This document shows positions 18,232 to 27,920 of a stretch of DNA of 64,000 bases, in pieces (position 1 is the stretch's first letter; every line of letters starts with the position of its first letter). The stretch is taken from assembly GCA_017506865.1 (NCBI GenBank), contig JAFCMP010000162.1:62001-126000 (forward strand), read 5' to 3'. The stretch comes from Tribonema minus (lineage: Eukaryota; Sar; Xanthophyceae; Tribonematales; Tribonemataceae). The position numbers were made by a program, and so were the translations under genes. The notes below the pieces were generated by a model. It saw only the letters and a program-made list of their open reading frames with translations. It searched no databases and had not been told where the DNA came from.

Positions 18232-21200
18232 ATGTCGCTATCGCAGCAAAACGCGGGCGAACTCAATGAGGCGTTCGAGATGTCGAAGTCGTTGAAGGAG
18301 TGGACTGAGTGTACCCCGCTTTCATTCGTGAACTACGCTGGCGCCAGGCTGCCGGACATGAGCGGCCTGTCGGTGCTGCAGACGTTAGTCCTGAGCGGGT
18401 GCGGGTCGCTCACAAACGTCTCGGGCATCACCGGCTCGACGTCCCTCACGTCGCTCGACTTGAGTCGGTGCACCGCCCTCGAGGGTGTGTCAGACATGAG
18501 CGGCCTGATGTCCCTCACTTCGCTCGACTTGGGTGGGTGCACGGCGCTCAAGCGCTTTTCATGGATCGGCGGCTCGAAGTCGCTCACACATCTGCGCGTG
18601 GACGGCGCCACTGCACTCGTGATGTTGGACCTGTCCGTGTGCACAGCCCTCGCAGACATCACCGGCGTAAGCAGCTTAAGGTGTCTCAGGACGCTTCGTT
18701 TGTGGGGGTGCACGGCGCTAGTTGACCTCCCGGACATTAAGGGCTTGACTTCACTTACGATGCTCGACCTTGGTGCGTGCGGCTGGGCACTCGCAGATGT
18801 GGCCGCCATCAGCAACTTGACGTTGCTCAGGTCGTTGAACCTGAGGGGGTGGAAGCTCTCCACACTGGCGGGGATCAGCCACTTGACTGGACTGCAGCAG
18901 CTCAATCTGAGTGACGGCACGGAGCTCGTCGACATCTCAGCTGTCCGTTGTTTGACGTCGCTCAAGGAGCTCAATCTGAGGGGATGCGATGCACTCGCTG
19001 AAGCCCATCGGCGACTGCTCAGAGGGTCAGATGTAAGTGAACCTGCATTAATGCCTGAATCGACATAACAGCTTTTGTGTTGAGATCACTGCCTCACACA
19101 CCAGCGTTTGCATGCATGTGTGCAGATCGAGGAGGTTCGTGTGCTCTACGCTGTGGCTGCTGGCGCTTGCGCGGGCGCGGGCGCTGGCACTGCTGGAGTT
19201 GATGCCACTCCTGCTCCGGAGGCGGTGCCCATGGCGCTGGACGTGGAGACCACTGCCGCCGCTGCTGCTGGCGCGGGCGCTGCTGGCCATGACACCGCTC
19301 CTGCTGCTGAAGCGGTACCCATGGCGCTGGATAAGGAGGACACTGCCGCTGCTGCTGCTGGCGCCGGCGCGGGCGCTGCTGGGCATGATACCGCTCCTGT
19401 TGCTGAGGCGGTACCTATGGCGCTGGACATGGAGGCCACTGCCGCTGCTGCTGCTGGCGCCGGCGCTGGCGCTGCTGGCCATGATACCGCTCCTGCTGCT
19501 GAGGCGGTACCCATGGCGCTGGATGACGGTGGTGCGGTGCCCATGGCTGTGGATGAGGAGGCTGACGCTGCTGCCGCTGGCGCCGCTGCTACTGATGATG
19601 CAGAAGGCAGTGGCTTCAGCGACTGGGAGGACGAGGAAGGCCTTGCTGCTGGGCGCGGTGGAGGGGGCGCTGGTGGACGTGGCGACGGCGGGCATGGGGC
19701 AGCGCTTGCTGCTGGGCGTGGTGGAGGGGGCGCTGGTGGACATGGCGACGGCGGGCATGGGGCAGTGCTTGCTGCTGGGCGCGGTGGAGGGGGCGCTGGT
19801 GGACGTGACGACGGCGGGCATGGGGCAGCGCTTGCTGCTGGGCGCGGTGGAGGGGGAGCTGGTGGACGTGGCGACGGCGGGCATGGGGCAGCGCTTGCTG
19901 CTGGGCGCGGTGGAGGGGGAGCTGGTGGACGTGGCGACGGCGGGCATGGGGCAGCGCTTGCTGCTGCGGGTGGTGGGCATGGGCGGGGGCCTGCTGCTGC
20001 AGGTGGCGGGCCTGGGCCTGGGCGTGGGCGTGGCAGAGGGCGTGGTGGGGGGCGTGGCAGAGGGCGTGGTGGGGGGCGTGGCGATGGCGGACATGGGGCA
20101 GCGCTTGCTGCTGCGGGCGGCGGGCCTGGGCGTGGGCCTGCTGCTGCGGCTGGCAGGCCTGCTGCTGCGGCTGGCAGGCCTGGGCGTGGGCGTGGTGGGG
20201 GGCAGGGCCCAGTGCCTGTTGAAATCGAAGGGGACGTAACCTGGGCAAACATCCACAACATCAGCCTGCAGCGCAGGACCTTGTTGTCTCCTGATCATCA
20301 CATGGTCAAGCGCACACTCGACGACTTCTGCAGCAAAAATCAAATGTGGCCAGCGGAGACACAACAGGAAGCCGGACTGTGGGCTTATTACGACAGAGAA
20401 GGATCTCGTTTCGTGGATGTCAAGGTACTAATCAGTGCACTCGCGCCACTTGCAGAGAGATTTATCACCTCTTACTCCTGTGGTGACAGCTTAAACATTT
20501 CTCAAACTGGGGCTGCTTGTTCACTTTTTCGTTTTTTGTCGCCAAGGTACCTGTCAGTTGCTAATAATGACTTGTAGTGACTTACTTGTCGCTTTTGGCG
20601 TCGTTTGTCGCAGGTGAACTTATCCGGCAACAAGCAATTTGTATCCGCAGTTCTGACCATCGGCTGCGTGCAGAGGGGATTCTGCACCATGACTGCGGCG
20701 CAATTTGATGACATCTGGTCGAAGGGGCTTGAGCTGGCGAATAGCACCACACATGTCCATGACAGGGTGAGTCGCTACTGAAGTCTTGTTAACATTCTAG
20801 CACATGTCCATAGCAGAGCGAGCTCTTTTACTGAGCTTTTGTTGGTGGAGGTTCTGCTCGGACAAGAAACATCATGCGTTGAGTGACCGCATATGCCATG
20901 GCAGCCAATACGCTACACATGCCACTCTGCTCTGCTCACTTTTCCCTGTACCTTGAACATGCCTTTCACAGGAACTCCACATACCACAGGGGGGACACGT
21001 GCTTCAGGTGCCGCCCTACTTCACTGATGCGGAGGACAGGCGCATTCCGAATCTGCTGTACCCGATGACGACACACAATGACATTTTTTTTTTTTTATGG
21101 GCGCGCTACGCAGAAAGGCGTTCAGGGTGTTGTGTTAGCCCATGTTGAGATCACATGGAGCACCAGCAACCGTTCGTACATTGGGGGGCAGGCTCTGCAG

Positions 21201-21793
21201 GCATACTCAGAAGCGCTGACCACTTGTGCGGGAGCAGCTGGCGTTGATCACACACTCGTCCTCGTCGACCTACTGCAGAACTTGGGGCATGGTAAGTTAA
21301 AAGTTCATTTTGCAGTTATGATGCCTACACTCGTTTGCACACTCCCCGTGTAGGCAGTGACCTTGTGATATGCTTGCACAGCAAGAAGTGACGGACTGAG
21401 CATGGTCATTGTACAAGTAAATACATTGATGTCAACTTAAGCAACCACGACGAAGTGGCACCCTCCCCTCAGCACCATGTCGCCCGCAATAACCGTCAAG
21501 GCATTGTATACTACCGCTTTACATGTCCTCAACATCGGATGACTCTTCCTCGGTGTCGTATCCATCGTCCTGGGCTACTCTGTACCTTCGGGTGCACTCC
21601 GCTGCCGAACCGACCCAAGGACTTCTTACCACCATTGTGCTTCTGCTTGGCGACTGTGCAATTGACTCTTGACCTTTGTTCCAACATGTGTTTCGATGCA
21701 GATACCGTGCTGACTGGCGATGAAGTGATTGAAGCGCTAAGAGTACAGAACGACGAGGTGCTGGCGGACGCAGCTGGCCTTGAGGAGAATTGA
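18232..21793 (+). CDS. Multi-exon leucine-rich-repeat gene with Ala/Gly repeats and an unknown C-terminal domain
   Basis: Proposed exons: 18232-19032, 19126-20424, 20614-20766, from 20972 to about 21,070, from 21114 to 21291, and 21702-21793. Donors GTAAGT (19033), GTACTA (20425), GTGAGT (20767) and GTAAGT (21292) and the matching AG acceptors keep the frame. The last junction joins a phase-1 G to AT and continues to TGA. Exon 1 has about nine leucine-rich repeats of the form LTSLDLxxCTAL. Exon 2 carries an Ala-rich repeat (units with AEAVPMALD), an RGG-type Gly repeat, then a unique segment starting PVEIEGDVTWANIH. Exons 3-6 encode an unrecognised domain (for example VPPYFTDAEDRRIP, VLAHVEITWSTSN). 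The junction near the 13-T run at 21084-21096 is unclear: the run could be a polypyrimidine tract before the acceptor at 21113 or a length error. Introns make it look host-derived, although it lies between two intronless blocks. Confidence 0.65.
19200..19560 (+). repeat. Ala-rich coding minisatellite, unit about 96 bp
   Basis: About three and a half copies of a 31-32 residue unit built from HDTAP.AEAVPMALD and a run of Ala and Gly. Later copies are more regular than the first. It lies inside exon 2 of the LRR gene. Reading frames on the other strand and in other phases are also open because of the GC-rich repeat; they are not genes. Confidence 0.8.
19642..19965 (+). repeat. Gly/Arg-rich 63-bp coding minisatellite, about five copies
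   Basis: A 21-residue unit (LAAGRGGGGAGGRGDGGHGA) is repeated about five times with only a few changes (GHGDGG, GRDDGG). A further Gly-Arg-rich stretch of shorter repeats follows to about 20,200. The RGG character suggests nucleic acid binding. Near identity of the units points to recent expansion, so length polymorphism is expected. Confidence 0.85.
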
Positions 21794-22863
21794 GCAAGGG
21801 CGCATGCCCGAGCAGGGCTTTACGCAGCTGGTTAGGGGAGGTTTGTTATTCGGCGAAGCCCATGCGTGGGCTCATCAGCCACAGCACGCTTTCATTTGAT
21901 TCAGCTAGCATGTGTATAGGGGAAACCAACTCGAAAATAAGGAAGAGGAAAGTATGCATGCTTCAATAGCGCTGCACTAGCAGCCTGCGTCCTACAGCTG
22001 CGTTGTTGTTTGCGGATGCGGGATACCAGCAGCTTGACTTAGGGGGGGTAATGCACTGATGTACCACTGTTGCATTTCAATTTGTGTCAGCAAGCGTCCG
22101 AGGGGGGGGGTTGTCTAAGTAGGAGTATCTGCATGCTGTATGTCCGATGTTGGACTAGTAATATGATCAGGGTGCATGTGCACATTTGTATCTGAAGCAT
22201 GACGCTTTGCTACCTGATTCTGCTTCTACTCCATGCTGCTGATCTCCTGCCAGAAGCTGCGATGATCTTGCTACTGCTGTCTGTCAACAGCACGACTATG
22301 TCTACTTTCGTTCGGTTAGGATGTGAATGCATCTTTTGGCGTGCAATCAAGCCGTGCATGAACATCGCATCGCTTGTCAACTGGTTCACTTTGGTAACCC
22401 GTGTGAACAACGTCCTGAGCATGTCTCAATGCGTGCGTTTGTTGATGTTCACAAATGCTAGTGTCAGCCATGAAGCGTTGAGGAGCATGTGCACATGATT
22501 ACAAATCTGCTCTCAAACCTGCACACACTACTGCGACCACAACTGCCTTCAAGTCAGTGCTTGCAGCTGCATAGATAAACGACCGGAGCGTCAGCATCAT
22601 GTACATGCAGGGTCACTTGCATGTAAAGGGGCGCCGATATGGCATACGTCAGCATTGTGGTATGACATGTAATCTCACAACATGTTCATGTCACGCTTGC
22701 AAACAGGCGCACCAAACCAACCTTGCTGGTTTAAGTGCACACATCCTGCAAATCCTGCAAGCAGCTCAGCAGACACACAGTCGCATATGCACGGCGGCAG
22801 GCGAGAACCATCGGATTTGTTCATTCAGGTCTCGTCTCTCAAGCACACACTTTCCTGAACCCG
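21794..22863. other. Intergenic DNA, nothing coding recognised
   Basis: About 1.07 kb with scattered short frames on both strands and no recognisable domain. G-runs occur near 22,041 and 22,103. It separates the intron-containing gene from the second compact block. Confidence 0.4.
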
Positions 22864-24881
22864 TCAGAGGCGGACACACTTGTCACCATCGCAGTACCTG
22901 TCTGGCGCCGCGCTCTCATCATCGTCCAATCCGTCGAGAAGACGTGGCTTCTTCTGCGCTCCGTACGCCACTGGCTTCAGCTTTGACAGCATCTCTGTGT
23001 ACTGCTCCTCCGTGATGGCCTCGTACGGCGATTGAACATATGTCGTTCCGGTCTTGGCTCGCGGCAGGAAGCTGATGCCCTTCAGAGCAAACTGGTACAT
23101 GTCGAGCGCGTGAGCAATGTCAGCACCTTCCGTATTGGGGTCGAATGTCACAGTGCAGCTGACCTGATTGTCTGCGTAATAGCGCTGGAGGAATGCTGCC
23201 AGTGCGAGTTGCTCCCACATGGACACGCTGGACGCCACACGGACGCCTTTGCCAGCGTGCACAGGGATCGACACCACCTCAGTACCGGGGCCCCCATAGA
23301 CACACTCCTCAATGGTGTACCCTGCCTTGGCGAGAGGCTCCAGAAGCTCACTGTCGGCTGCGATCCTAACGCGCCGAATGTAGAACTCCGACTCTGGGAA
23401 GTGGCAGCCTGGCGTCGCTCCGCTGAGTAGAGAGACGGTGCCCGACGGCTTGATGCTCGTCAGTTTGATGCTGCGAGGCACGCACCATCTGTCGCTGAGC
23501 GTGAAGTCTGTATCTCTGCATACCTCGTACGAAGCCTCACACCAGCGCCGAAGAGTTTCGATGCCGTGTTTTCCCAGAAACTGCGCTATGCCAGACATGC
23601 TGCAACCGATGCGTCGGTTGCGGAGCAACACCTCATTCGTGCGGAAATTTGCAGTGGCGCCCAGCGTTACCGTTTTGGCTTAGAGAAGGGCGCAACGCAC
23701 GGAAGCCAGATAATCATCTAGGTCAACGGCGCGTTCGGGGAACGTTTCCACCAAGCAGCAGAGCTCAGCACTCTCCAGCGATTGTTCGCAGCACGGATTA
23801 GCCCCTGCGACGCGCCAGTCCAAGTTTTGTCCGCTGGGTCGACCATACGGGAGTAAGCACGCATGTTCTGAAGCCAAATGATGCCAGGCTCGCCGTTGAG
23901 GTGGATGGATTTGGCGATGCGCGTGTAATTGTCACCCAGGGATGCGGTGACAGAGTTGTTGCTCGCCCAGCCCCAACCCGCTCTGTAGGGGTTTTTCTCG
24001 TAGTTTTTCACTTCCAAGAACTCAAGATCATCTGGACGTCCGCACGCCAGCTCTGCCGAACGTCGCACATTGCCGGCCACGACGCACCTGCCTATCAGGT
24101 TTGCAATGTCCACGACGGCCGTGGACGTGATCCTGCTTCCGATGAGCGGTGTGAGGACGTCGACCAGACTTTCATGGAGCTGTTTGAGCGGCGCCGGACC
24201 CTGGCTAACACCTCCAAAGCCTCTAATCATTTCTCCCGCAGGGCGAACCTCCGCGTAGTTGAACTCTGGCATGACAGCTCCTCTGAAGAAGGCATTGAGG
24301 AGGATGCGAAGACTCTGGACCCAGCCTTCCCTCGAATCTTCAATGACATGAGCCTGTTTGTCCCCTGGCTGGTGAATGTCCACCTTGCCCTCCGCCATCG
24401 TGTCGAACCCCACCCCCACGCCGACCATGCTGAAGTCCCAAATGAAGCAAAACGCGTCTGTGATGTCGAACTTTGCCTGGTCGGGGTTTGTGGAGATGAA
24501 CGCGCAGTTAGAGAGGCAGCCGTACACTCCCCTGTCTGCGGTGAGCGTGGATCCCATTGCCCACAGGCCTCGCCCCGGAGGAAGTATCTTCATGTTGAAA
24601 AACCTGTCAAACATGTCTTCCGCCTCATTGTGGGAGGCATCATCGTCCCACTCCAGAGACGTCGTCTCCATCCACTTCATCTGCATATTGAACGTGCCCT
24701 CCACGACGCGGCGAATAGTGTCTGCCCACTCCTCGCGCGACCCGTCGCTCTGGAGGCGCGAGTAGGTGCGCCGGTAAACCAACTCACCGAGTCCATTGAA
24801 GCCGAACGGAGGTGTCTTGTTCTTGTACGGGTTGACAAAAGAGTTGCGCAGGGTAAACTTGCGGCCTGCGGGCACGTTCAT
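22864..24881 (-). pseudogene. nrdJ/RTPR-like: Monomeric adenosylcobalamin-dependent (class II) ribonucleotide reductase, broken
   Basis: Reads from the ATG at 24881 to TGA at 22864, about 672 codons, close to the usual size of monomeric class II enzymes. The N-terminal part (PFGFNGLGELVYRRTYSR, then LPPGRGLWAMGS) matches the Lactobacillus/Euglena type that reduces ribonucleotides using vitamin B12. YGCLSNCAFIST holds one redox Cys. NPCCEQSLE holds the thiyl-radical Cys, and the partner Cys follows 11 residues later. The C terminus ends with a CDGDKC pair, as needed to hand on electrons. Two lesions break it: a frameshift near 23,822-23,832 (at an AAAA run) and an in-frame TAA at 23,680-23,682 in the conserved LLYAK segment, where Tyr is expected. 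The rest is well conserved, so decay is recent unless these are sequencing errors. Class II enzymes are unusual for large DNA viruses, which normally carry class I. Confidence 0.9.
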
Positions 24882-25024
24882 CGTTGCGCTGTGTGAGGGA
24901 AGATGTGATGTGCTGACCTTGACTGCTCACAATATTTGTGTGTCAGTAATCACGAATCTCTACAACAGAATTGGTGCACGAATCTTTTGAAAATGCATGT
25001 GTAGTAATTCAACAATAGCCTTTG

Positions 25025-26311
25025 ATGCCGAATCGTTACGGTGAATCTACGCCTGTGAGGTCGCCGCGGTCTCGAACCCCAAGGTCTCCGCGGTCTCGAA
25101 TGCCAAGGTCGCCGCGGTCTCGAACGCCAAGTTTGCCGCGGTCCAGGGCCGCTAGCAAACATCTCACACTGACTGCAGCGCAGCGTGAGGCCCAGCAGCG
25201 GCGTATGCAGCGGCTGAAGGAGCTCCGCGGACCTGGCTGGGTGCGCTCGAAGCCCAAAAACGCGAAGCCCAAGAGAAAGGCCGTGACTCTAGACGAATTT
25301 GATGAGGACCGCCAAGTGAGGGTCGCCGAGTTCGACAACGATGCTCAAGTGGCGCCGCCTGGATTCATGGTGTTCATGAATGAGGCGTGGGATCCGCCAC
25401 TGGAGTTTCGTAACGATGGCGCCATATGGGTGAATGGGGAGCTCGTAGATCAGCACGCCTGGGAGGAATACCTGATGCAGAATTACATGACCTTGGACGA
25501 TGCTACCAAGCGTGACTACGGGCTCTTTGAGCGGTACCCGGGCGACATTCTGTTTGATGAGGGAAAAACACAACAGAAGAAGTGGGACAAAGCCAGGAGA
25601 GAATGGAAGAAAATGCCGCAGTGGGAGAAGGACGAGTACTACGTGCCGGGCATAGCCCAGGTCGAAGAAGAAGCCACAAAGTTCTCATTTGATTATGGCG
25701 TCAAGCTGAACGCAGTGTCTAAATCGTTCCTGAGCTTTGTCGCTGATGGATTCGAGCTGACCAAGGCTATGCGGCGCTTGAGCAGCGCCAACGAGGTGTT
25801 TGCCGAGCTGCAGAAGCAATGGGCCGAAATGACGCCGCCCGAAAAAGAGAATTTCAAGAAAGGCAGCGGTCTGACTGGCAGCCTCCAGAATGACTGGGAC
25901 GCATACAGACAATCGATATTAGAGGCGCAACCAATGTCGGCTCAGGGGGGGAAGCTGAGTGCTGATGAGATCAGAAAACGCGACGAAAGGTTCAAGCAGG
26001 CATTCGTGGGGGTGGGCAGTGATCATGCGGACACCAGCGACGAACAGCTTCAGCATGAGCTGGCAAAGCGACGCAGGAACAACGATTCTGAGGCATCCAT
26101 ACGAGAATTAGTGGACGAGATCACGCTCAGGCAGAAGATGCTGAAGACAGGGATTACGCAAGCCAAAAAGGCTGTGGACAAGCTGGATGCCAAGGGGGGC
26201 AAAAAAACAGGGTATTACATGGACAAGGCAGCTCAGCTCGCCACAGACACCATCAGGGCCCAGAAGTGGGATGCATGGACGGCTGCAAACCCTACTTGGT
26301 CGTTGGTGTAA
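25025..26311 (+). CDS. Basic protein with SPRSR repeats and HMG-like region, probable DNA-packing protein
   Basis: 428 residues from the ATG at 25025. Residues about 8-45 are five or so PRSRTP/PRSPRS repeats, a typical basic, phosphorylatable DNA-binding tail. A Lys/Arg-rich segment follows (KPKNAKPKRKA). Two central segments look like degenerate HMG boxes: WDKARREWKKMPQWEKDEYY (about 185-205) and VFAELQKQWAEMTPPEKENF (about 260-280), each with the Trp, Pro/Ser and acidic-Tyr/Phe spacing of the third HMG helix start. The C-terminal part is helical and charged. It probably condenses or organises DNA (inference). The next gene, 31 bases downstream on the same strand, has a similar design. Confidence 0.6.
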   Translation: MPNRYGESTPVRSPRSRTPRSPRSRMPRSPRSRTPSLPRSRAASKHLTLTAAQREAQQRRMQRLKELRGPGWVRSKPKNAKPKRKAVTLDEFDEDRQVRVAEFDNDAQVAPPGFMVFMNEAWDPPLEFRNDGAIWVNGELVDQHAWEEYLMQNYMTLDDATKRDYGLFERYPGDILFDEGKTQQKKWDKARREWKKMPQWEKDEYYVPGIAQVEEEATKFSFDYGVKLNAVSKSFLSFVADGFELTKAMRRLSSANEVFAELQKQWAEMTPPEKENFKKGSGLTGSLQNDWDAYRQSILEAQPMSAQGGKLSADEIRKRDERFKQAFVGVGSDHADTSDEQLQHELAKRRRNNDSEASIRELVDEITLRQKMLKTGITQAKKAVDKLDAKGGKKTGYYMDKAAQLATDTIRAQKWDAWTAANPTWSLV

Positions 26312-26342
26312 ATATAATGTTCAAATATATATTGAGAACACG

Positions 26343-27266
26343 ATGAGCAGCGACAAGGTGTCTGATTTGCTCGCGTGCTGCCAGAGCAATAGTGCGGGAA
26401 TCCAGAGACTGCTAAGTTCGTTGGCCCCCCACCAGCATCACCACGGCTCGCCCGCCGCCCGAGCTTACACTCCCACAATGCGCGCCTACACACCGTCACG
26501 GTCATCTTCATCTCGAAAGTCTTCACCCGCCGCCTCGCCTCGCGGCAAGACCCCTACGCCTCGGCCAGAGTTCATGTCCCCTCGCGCTGCATCTGTCAAG
26601 TCTATCAGGCCCAAGTCCCCTACACCTCGTGCTGCATCTGTCAGGGCGAGGTCTCCCACGCCTCGCGCAGCTTCTGTTATCTCCGTCAGGTCCAGGCCTC
26701 CAACACCTCGTGCAGCATCTGTCAAAGCCCCTTCCCCAAAGGCGAAATCGAAGCGGAAAAAGGTATACATTGCGCGCAAGGGCTTCCAGGTGTTCTTCAC
26801 CCAGCAGCGGAGCCATATCAAGACAAAGGTCCACAAGGAAAATCCTACTGAGGCTCAGATCAGAAACCGGGCTTAGACGGAATGGGGTAAGCTCTCCGCA
26901 GGCGAACGGGATCATTATGCGTCGCTGGCGGATTCGACAAAGCATGCTAAGCCCGCACGCGCCAAGAAAGCCAAGCGTGCATCGTCACAATCACCAGCAC
27001 AGACGGCCTCTGCCTCGCAAGCTGCAGTGCCACACCACCGCGTGCCGACGCCCGTGCCGCGCATTGCGACCCCGGCGCGCATTGCGACCCCTGCACGCAT
27101 TGCGACCCCGGCATGCATTGCGACCCCACCTCGCGCTGCCGCGGCGCCCGTCCGTAACGCACTTCCCAACATGGCCGCATTACACATGCTCATGAGGCAG
27201 CGTCAAGAGCAGGAGGATGGCAGTGAGAGCAGTGGATCCGAATCTGACAGTGAAGACGAAGACTAA
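26343..27266 (+). pseudogene. HMG-box/SPR-repeat basic protein, interrupted by an in-frame TAG
   Basis: Starts at the ATG at 26343. Residues 40-140 are basic TPRAASV/SPTPR repeats. An HMG box begins at KGFQVFFTQQR. In the middle of the box, just before the conserved Trp helix (TEWGKLSAGERDHYASLA), a TAG occurs at 26874-26876. The frame then continues uninterrupted, finishing the box, with an Ala/Thr-Pro repeat tail (RIATPA repeats) and an acidic C terminus, to TAA at 27266. No frameshift is needed, so the simplest reading is one nonsense mutation, probably from CAG. Readthrough or recoding of TAG is an alternative. The pair with the upstream gene suggests duplicated chromatin-like proteins. 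Confidence 0.75.
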
Positions 27267-27278
27267 ATTATGTAGGAC

Positions 27279-27920
27279 ATGGTGAAAGCAAGCATGATCA
27301 CGGCCACTGCGGTAATCACGGATTCTTCATATGGTGCCAGCGGCGTGGTGTACGGGCAGGTGGCAGTAACAGTTTCGGGTGGAAACGCCCCCTACACGTA
27401 CCGTTGGAGTGACGGCCAAACTCTCAGCACTGCTGTCTCATTGAATGCAGGAGGGTACACTCTGAGTGTAACAGATCATGAGGGCGAAACAAACACTTTT
27501 GAGTATATTGTCAAGGACACTCTAGGTCTGTCGTTTGAGCAATCCATCTGTACGCACTTCGGAGCCCGCAATGGCGAATTGACAGTGACAGTCTTCGGCG
27601 GCACACCCCCGTACAGCGTGCTGTGGTCAACGGGAAGCACGAGCACAAATTTGAGACGACTCTCAGAAGGTAGTTATGCAGTGCAGGTGCAAGACTCGGC
27701 TGGCCTCACGGCCGAACGTACAGCATACATATCCGAACCGCTGCAACAACATGCAGTTGTGCTCGACAGGATTGAAGTGTCAGACTCCATAGATATGGTA
27801 CACGAAGGCATGTTGTATTTTGGCGGCCGTGCCATGAGACTCAGGTTCGACGCCGAAGCTGGAAGCATCGTCGTTGAAAAAATGGTTGCAGGAGTCTGGA
27901 CCACCAAGCTGGAGATTTAA
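27279..27920 (+). CDS. SprB-repeat surface protein
   Basis: 213 residues from the ATG at 27279, which lies 12 bases after the previous frame ends. Two repeats of about 80 residues each carry the SprB/PKD-like signature: VSGGNAPYTYRWSDGQ...GGYTLSVTD and VFGGTPPYSVLWSTGS...GSYAVQVQDSAG. SprB repeats are best known from Bacteroidetes gliding adhesins. There is no signal peptide, and the C-terminal 55 residues are a different beta-rich segment. A role as a particle fibre or attachment component is plausible (inference). Its stop (TAA) overlaps the stop of the convergent AAA+ gene by a few bases. Confidence 0.8.
   Translation: MVKASMITATAVITDSSYGASGVVYGQVAVTVSGGNAPYTYRWSDGQTLSTAVSLNAGGYTLSVTDHEGETNTFEYIVKDTLGLSFEQSICTHFGARNGELTVTVFGGTPPYSVLWSTGSTSTNLRRLSEGSYAVQVQDSAGLTAERTAYISEPLQQHAVVLDRIEVSDSIDMVHEGMLYFGGRAMRLRFDAEAGSIVVEKMVAGVWTTKLEI

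Noticed and set aside
19048-20364. Long minus-strand Pro/Ser/Arg-rich frames opposite the LRR gene repeats
   Set aside because: They arise from the GC-rich 63-bp and 96-bp repeats. The plus-strand frame continues into unique sequence with matching splice phases, while the minus frames end with the repeats.
22864-24881. Intein or intron in the reductase gene
   Set aside because: The interruptions are a frameshift at an A run and a single stop; no inserted sequence separates the conserved motifs.
23901-24896. 331-codon plus-strand frame opposite the reductase gene
   Set aside because: Antisense of a well-conserved enzyme; no recognisable domain and codons mirror the minus-strand gene.
26629-27195. 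188-codon frame overlapping the HMG gene
   Set aside because: Out-of-frame shadow; the HMG-box frame has the conserved residues.
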